Assembly (NCBI GenBank): GCA_963925545.1 | Contig: CAWUSA010000015.1 | Coordinates: 1 to 8,155 of the forward strand | DNA: 8,155 bases | From: TMED14 sp963925545 | GTDB taxonomy: Bacteria > Bacteroidota > Bacteroidia > Flavobacteriales > Schleiferiaceae | Reading direction: 5' to 3' | In this document: positions 6,645 to 8,155 of the stretch, piece after piece | How positions within the stretch are numbered: the stretch's first letter is position 1 | Layout of the letters: every line of letters starts with the position of its first letter | Translations under genes and position numbers: made by a program | The notes under the pieces: model-generated | What the model saw: only the letters and a program-made list of their open reading frames with translations | Database searches by the model: none | Told to the model about the DNA's origin: nothing

Positions 6645-7856
6645 TCAGGTCAATGCGTTGATGGCGCGCTTGAGGCCTGAAGCCAGGGCTTCAAGGTCAG
6701 AGCGTCGGGTGTAGACGGCCAGGCTGGCTCGGATGGTTCCCGGCACTTGCAGGCTGGTCATGATGGGTTGAGCGCAGTGGTGACCCGTGCGAACAGCAAT
6801 GCCCATCTGGTCCAACAAGGTGCCCACATCGTAGGGATGCAGTCCATCGATATTGAAACTCAAGACAGCAGCCTTGTGGCGGGGGCTACCATACATAATC
6901 AAGCCGGGAATTTCAGCCAACAATTGATGGCCATAAGCCAGCAAGTCCGTTTCATGGGCCTCAATGTTTGCTATGCCAACCTGGTTCATCCAGTCAATGG
7001 CGGTGCCCCAAGCGATAACGGCCTCAATGTTGGGTGTGCCCGCTTCAAATTTGTAGGGAAGGTCAGCGTAGGTACTTGAGGTGGCAGACACCTCAGCGAT
7101 CATCTCGCCACCACCCTGGTATGGCGGGAGTTTGTTGAGCCATTCACTGCGGCCATAGAGCATGCCAATGCCTGTGGGACCGTACATTTTGTGTGCCGAT
7201 GCCGCATAGAAATCCACGCCCAAATCCTGCACATCCACCAGGGTATGCGGCAGGGCTTGCGCACCGTCCACCAGCACCGCGGCCCCCTGTGCATGTGCCA
7301 TCTCTGTCAGGGTTTTCACGGGGTTGATGCTTCCAAGGGCATTGCTGATGTGACTGAAGGCAACCAACTTGGTGTGTTTGCTGAGCAATGCTTTATAGGC
7401 TGCCAGGTCCATCTCGCCCTCTGAGGTCATGGGGATGATTCGCAGGGTGGCACCTGTGAGCTTTGCGGTGATTTGCCATGGCACCAAATTGCTGTGGTGC
7501 GCCATCTCAGAGACCAAAATCTCATCGCCCTCACTTAAGAAGGAGCGGAAGCCATGGGCCACCAAATTGATGCTGTCCGTGGTACCCTTGGTGAAAATGA
7601 TTTCATGCTCATGGGCTGCATGGAGGTGAGATTGCAGCTTACTTCGGGTGAGCTCAAAGGCGTCTGTTGACAGCTGGCTCAGGTGGTGCGCGCCGCGGTG
7701 CACATTCGAATTGAGTCGCTCGTAGTAATCCACGATGGCCGCAATGACCACAGCGGGTTTTTGCGTTGTGGCAGCACTGTCCAAGTAAACCAGTGGCTGT
7801 CCATTCACTGTTTGTGAAAGGATAGGGAACTGGTCAACAAGTGAGGCGTTAATCAT
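6645..7856 (-). CDS. sufS: SufS cysteine desulfurase (group II)
   Basis: SufS is a PLP enzyme that converts L-cysteine to L-alanine and carries the sulfur as a cysteine persulfide for Fe-S cluster assembly. From the ATG at 7856 the product has 403 residues, close to 406 in E. coli. The key residues are all shifted by three from the E. coli numbers: H120 stacks on PLP, D197 (VDGAQ) contacts the pyridine nitrogen, K223 (SAHKMYGPTG) forms the Schiff base, C361 (RTGHHCAQ) bears the persulfide, and R376 binds substrate. The frame extends ten codons to a TTG at 7886, but the ATG start gives the family-like N-terminus. A poor promoter match (TTATTTTG, complement of 7884-7891) lies upstream, and the full 109-base gap also holds an inverted repeat. 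Unusually, no sufB, sufC or sufD precedes it. Confidence 0.96.
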   Translation of the reverse strand: MINASLVDQFPILSQTVNGQPLVYLDSAATTQKPAVVIAAIVDYYERLNSNVHRGAHHLSQLSTDAFELTRSKLQSHLHAAHEHEIIFTKGTTDSINLVAHGFRSFLSEGDEILVSEMAHHSNLVPWQITAKLTGATLRIIPMTSEGEMDLAAYKALLSKHTKLVAFSHISNALGSINPVKTLTEMAHAQGAAVLVDGAQALPHTLVDVQDLGVDFYAASAHKMYGPTGIGMLYGRSEWLNKLPPYQGGGEMIAEVSATSSTYADLPYKFEAGTPNIEAVIAWGTAIDWMNQVGIANIEAHETDLLAYGHQLLAEIPGLIMYGSPRHKAAVLSFNIDGLHPYDVGTLLDQMGIAVRTGHHCAQPIMTSLQVPGTIRASLAVYTRRSDLEALASGLKRAINALT

Positions 7857-7918
7857 GGCTGCAGAGTTGTAGCAAATTTCCAACAAAATAAATGGATGGA
7901 AGCAGGCAGTGACGGCTC

Positions 7919-7962
7919 CCTGATTTGCTGCGGATTCAACTTGCTACTATGCAAAAATCAGG
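7919..7962. repeat. Imperfect inverted repeat upstream of sufS
   Basis: CCTGATTTGC (7919-7928) is matched by its inverted copy GCAAAAATCAGG (7951-7962). This gives a 10-bp stem with a two-base bulge and a 22-base loop. On the minus strand it begins four bases after the stop of the upstream gene and ends 62 bases before the sufS start. It has no T tract after the stem, so it is not a typical intrinsic terminator. It could be an operator, a processing hairpin or chance. Confidence 0.4.
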
Positions 7963-7965
7963 CGA

Positions 7966-8155
7966 TCAGTAAGCCTTGACTTCAGTGAGGCCTTCTGGCA
8001 TCATGATCCATTTCCTGCCGAGCATCTCGTCGTCATACATGTTGACCACATTGTCGACATCGTAGAGGTAGTCTTCCAGGCTGGCGTCAAAGTTGACACT
8101 ATGCCCCACAGGGAGGTAGAGAACCACTTCCACGCTTTGTCCTCGCTGACGATCG
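7966..8155 (-). CDS. 3' end of a gene, tentatively a PspC-domain protein
   Basis: The minus strand is open from the window edge to a TGA at 7968-7966, giving 62 residues in full codons (8155 is the last base of a cut codon). It includes the stretches RGQSVEVVLYLPVGHSVNFD and LEDYLYDVDNVVNMYDDEML, and ends LTEVKAY. The pattern resembles, from memory, the C-terminal beta-rich region of Bacteroidota PspC-domain membrane proteins, with a V-(E/D)-V-x-(L/I)-Y-L-P-x-G strand followed by an acidic segment and a Trp-containing end. The PspC domain itself would lie outside the window, so the name is tentative. It is on the same strand as sufS, 109 bases upstream, and is clearly not SufD. Confidence 0.6.
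   Translation of the reverse strand, partial: DRQRGQSVEVVLYLPVGHSVNFDASLEDYLYDVDNVVNMYDDEMLGRKWIMMPEGLTEVKAY

Noticed and set aside
7857..7886. Ten-codon extension of sufS to a TTG start
   Set aside because: The ATG at 7856 gives a length and residue numbering that match E. coli SufS with a constant shift of three, and the extension has no family-like sequence.
1..8155. Mobile element, CRISPR array, defence island or other new system
   Set aside because: No transposase, integrase, spaced direct repeats or unfamiliar multi-gene cluster was seen; nearly all bases belong to recognised housekeeping genes.

Overview
This window looks like a housekeeping stretch from a member of the Bacteroidota, probably Flavobacteriales-like, with a GC content near 50 percent. 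Four things point there. The sufS–sufE–sufT-like–DUF2480 gene series is one I know from Bacteroidota. The S46 dipeptidyl-peptidase and the ParB both have the form seen in that phylum. No gene has a Shine-Dalgarno sequence before its start codon. TAnnTTTG motifs, the -7 element of Bacteroidota promoters, lie in the correct orientation before the tRNA gene and lepA. The assignment rests on recalled family features, not on a database search.

Layout from left to right: the last codons of an unidentified plus-strand gene (1-45); a strong intrinsic terminator; a minus-strand tRNA-Gln(UUG); and minus-strand lepA (elongation factor 4). A 198-base divergent gap then separates lepA from plus-strand parB. 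An 89-base gap follows, into which parB and a long minus-strand gene cluster converge. Read in transcription order (right to left), that cluster is sufS, sufE, a sufT-like DUF59 gene, a DUF2480 gene and an S46 dipeptidyl-peptidase. At the right edge is the 3' end of another minus-strand gene, tentatively a PspC-domain protein.

How the genes work together: SufS takes sulfur from cysteine, SufE carries it as a persulfide to the SufBCD scaffold (not in this window), and the SufT-like protein is expected to help assemble or deliver Fe-S clusters. The DUF2480 protein is uncharacterised but sits in the same tight run, with 1-nt, overlapping (ATGA) and 7-nt junctions. The S46 peptidase is a periplasmic exopeptidase with an intact catalytic triad. 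It is 54 nt downstream and may only share the transcript. ParB (chromosome segregation) and LepA (translation) are unrelated to Fe-S chemistry.

I found no mobile element, CRISPR array, defence system, toxin-antitoxin pair or other evidently new system. The points most worth a second look are the uncharacterised DUF2480 protein with two cysteine motifs, a parB without an adjacent parA, a sufS that does not follow sufBCD, possible leaderless promoters at lepA and parB, and an inverted repeat upstream of sufS. Several starts are shortened relative to the longest open frames: lepA to 2027, parB to 2226, sufT-like to 6215 and sufS to 7856. No gene-free stretch exceeds 200 bases.
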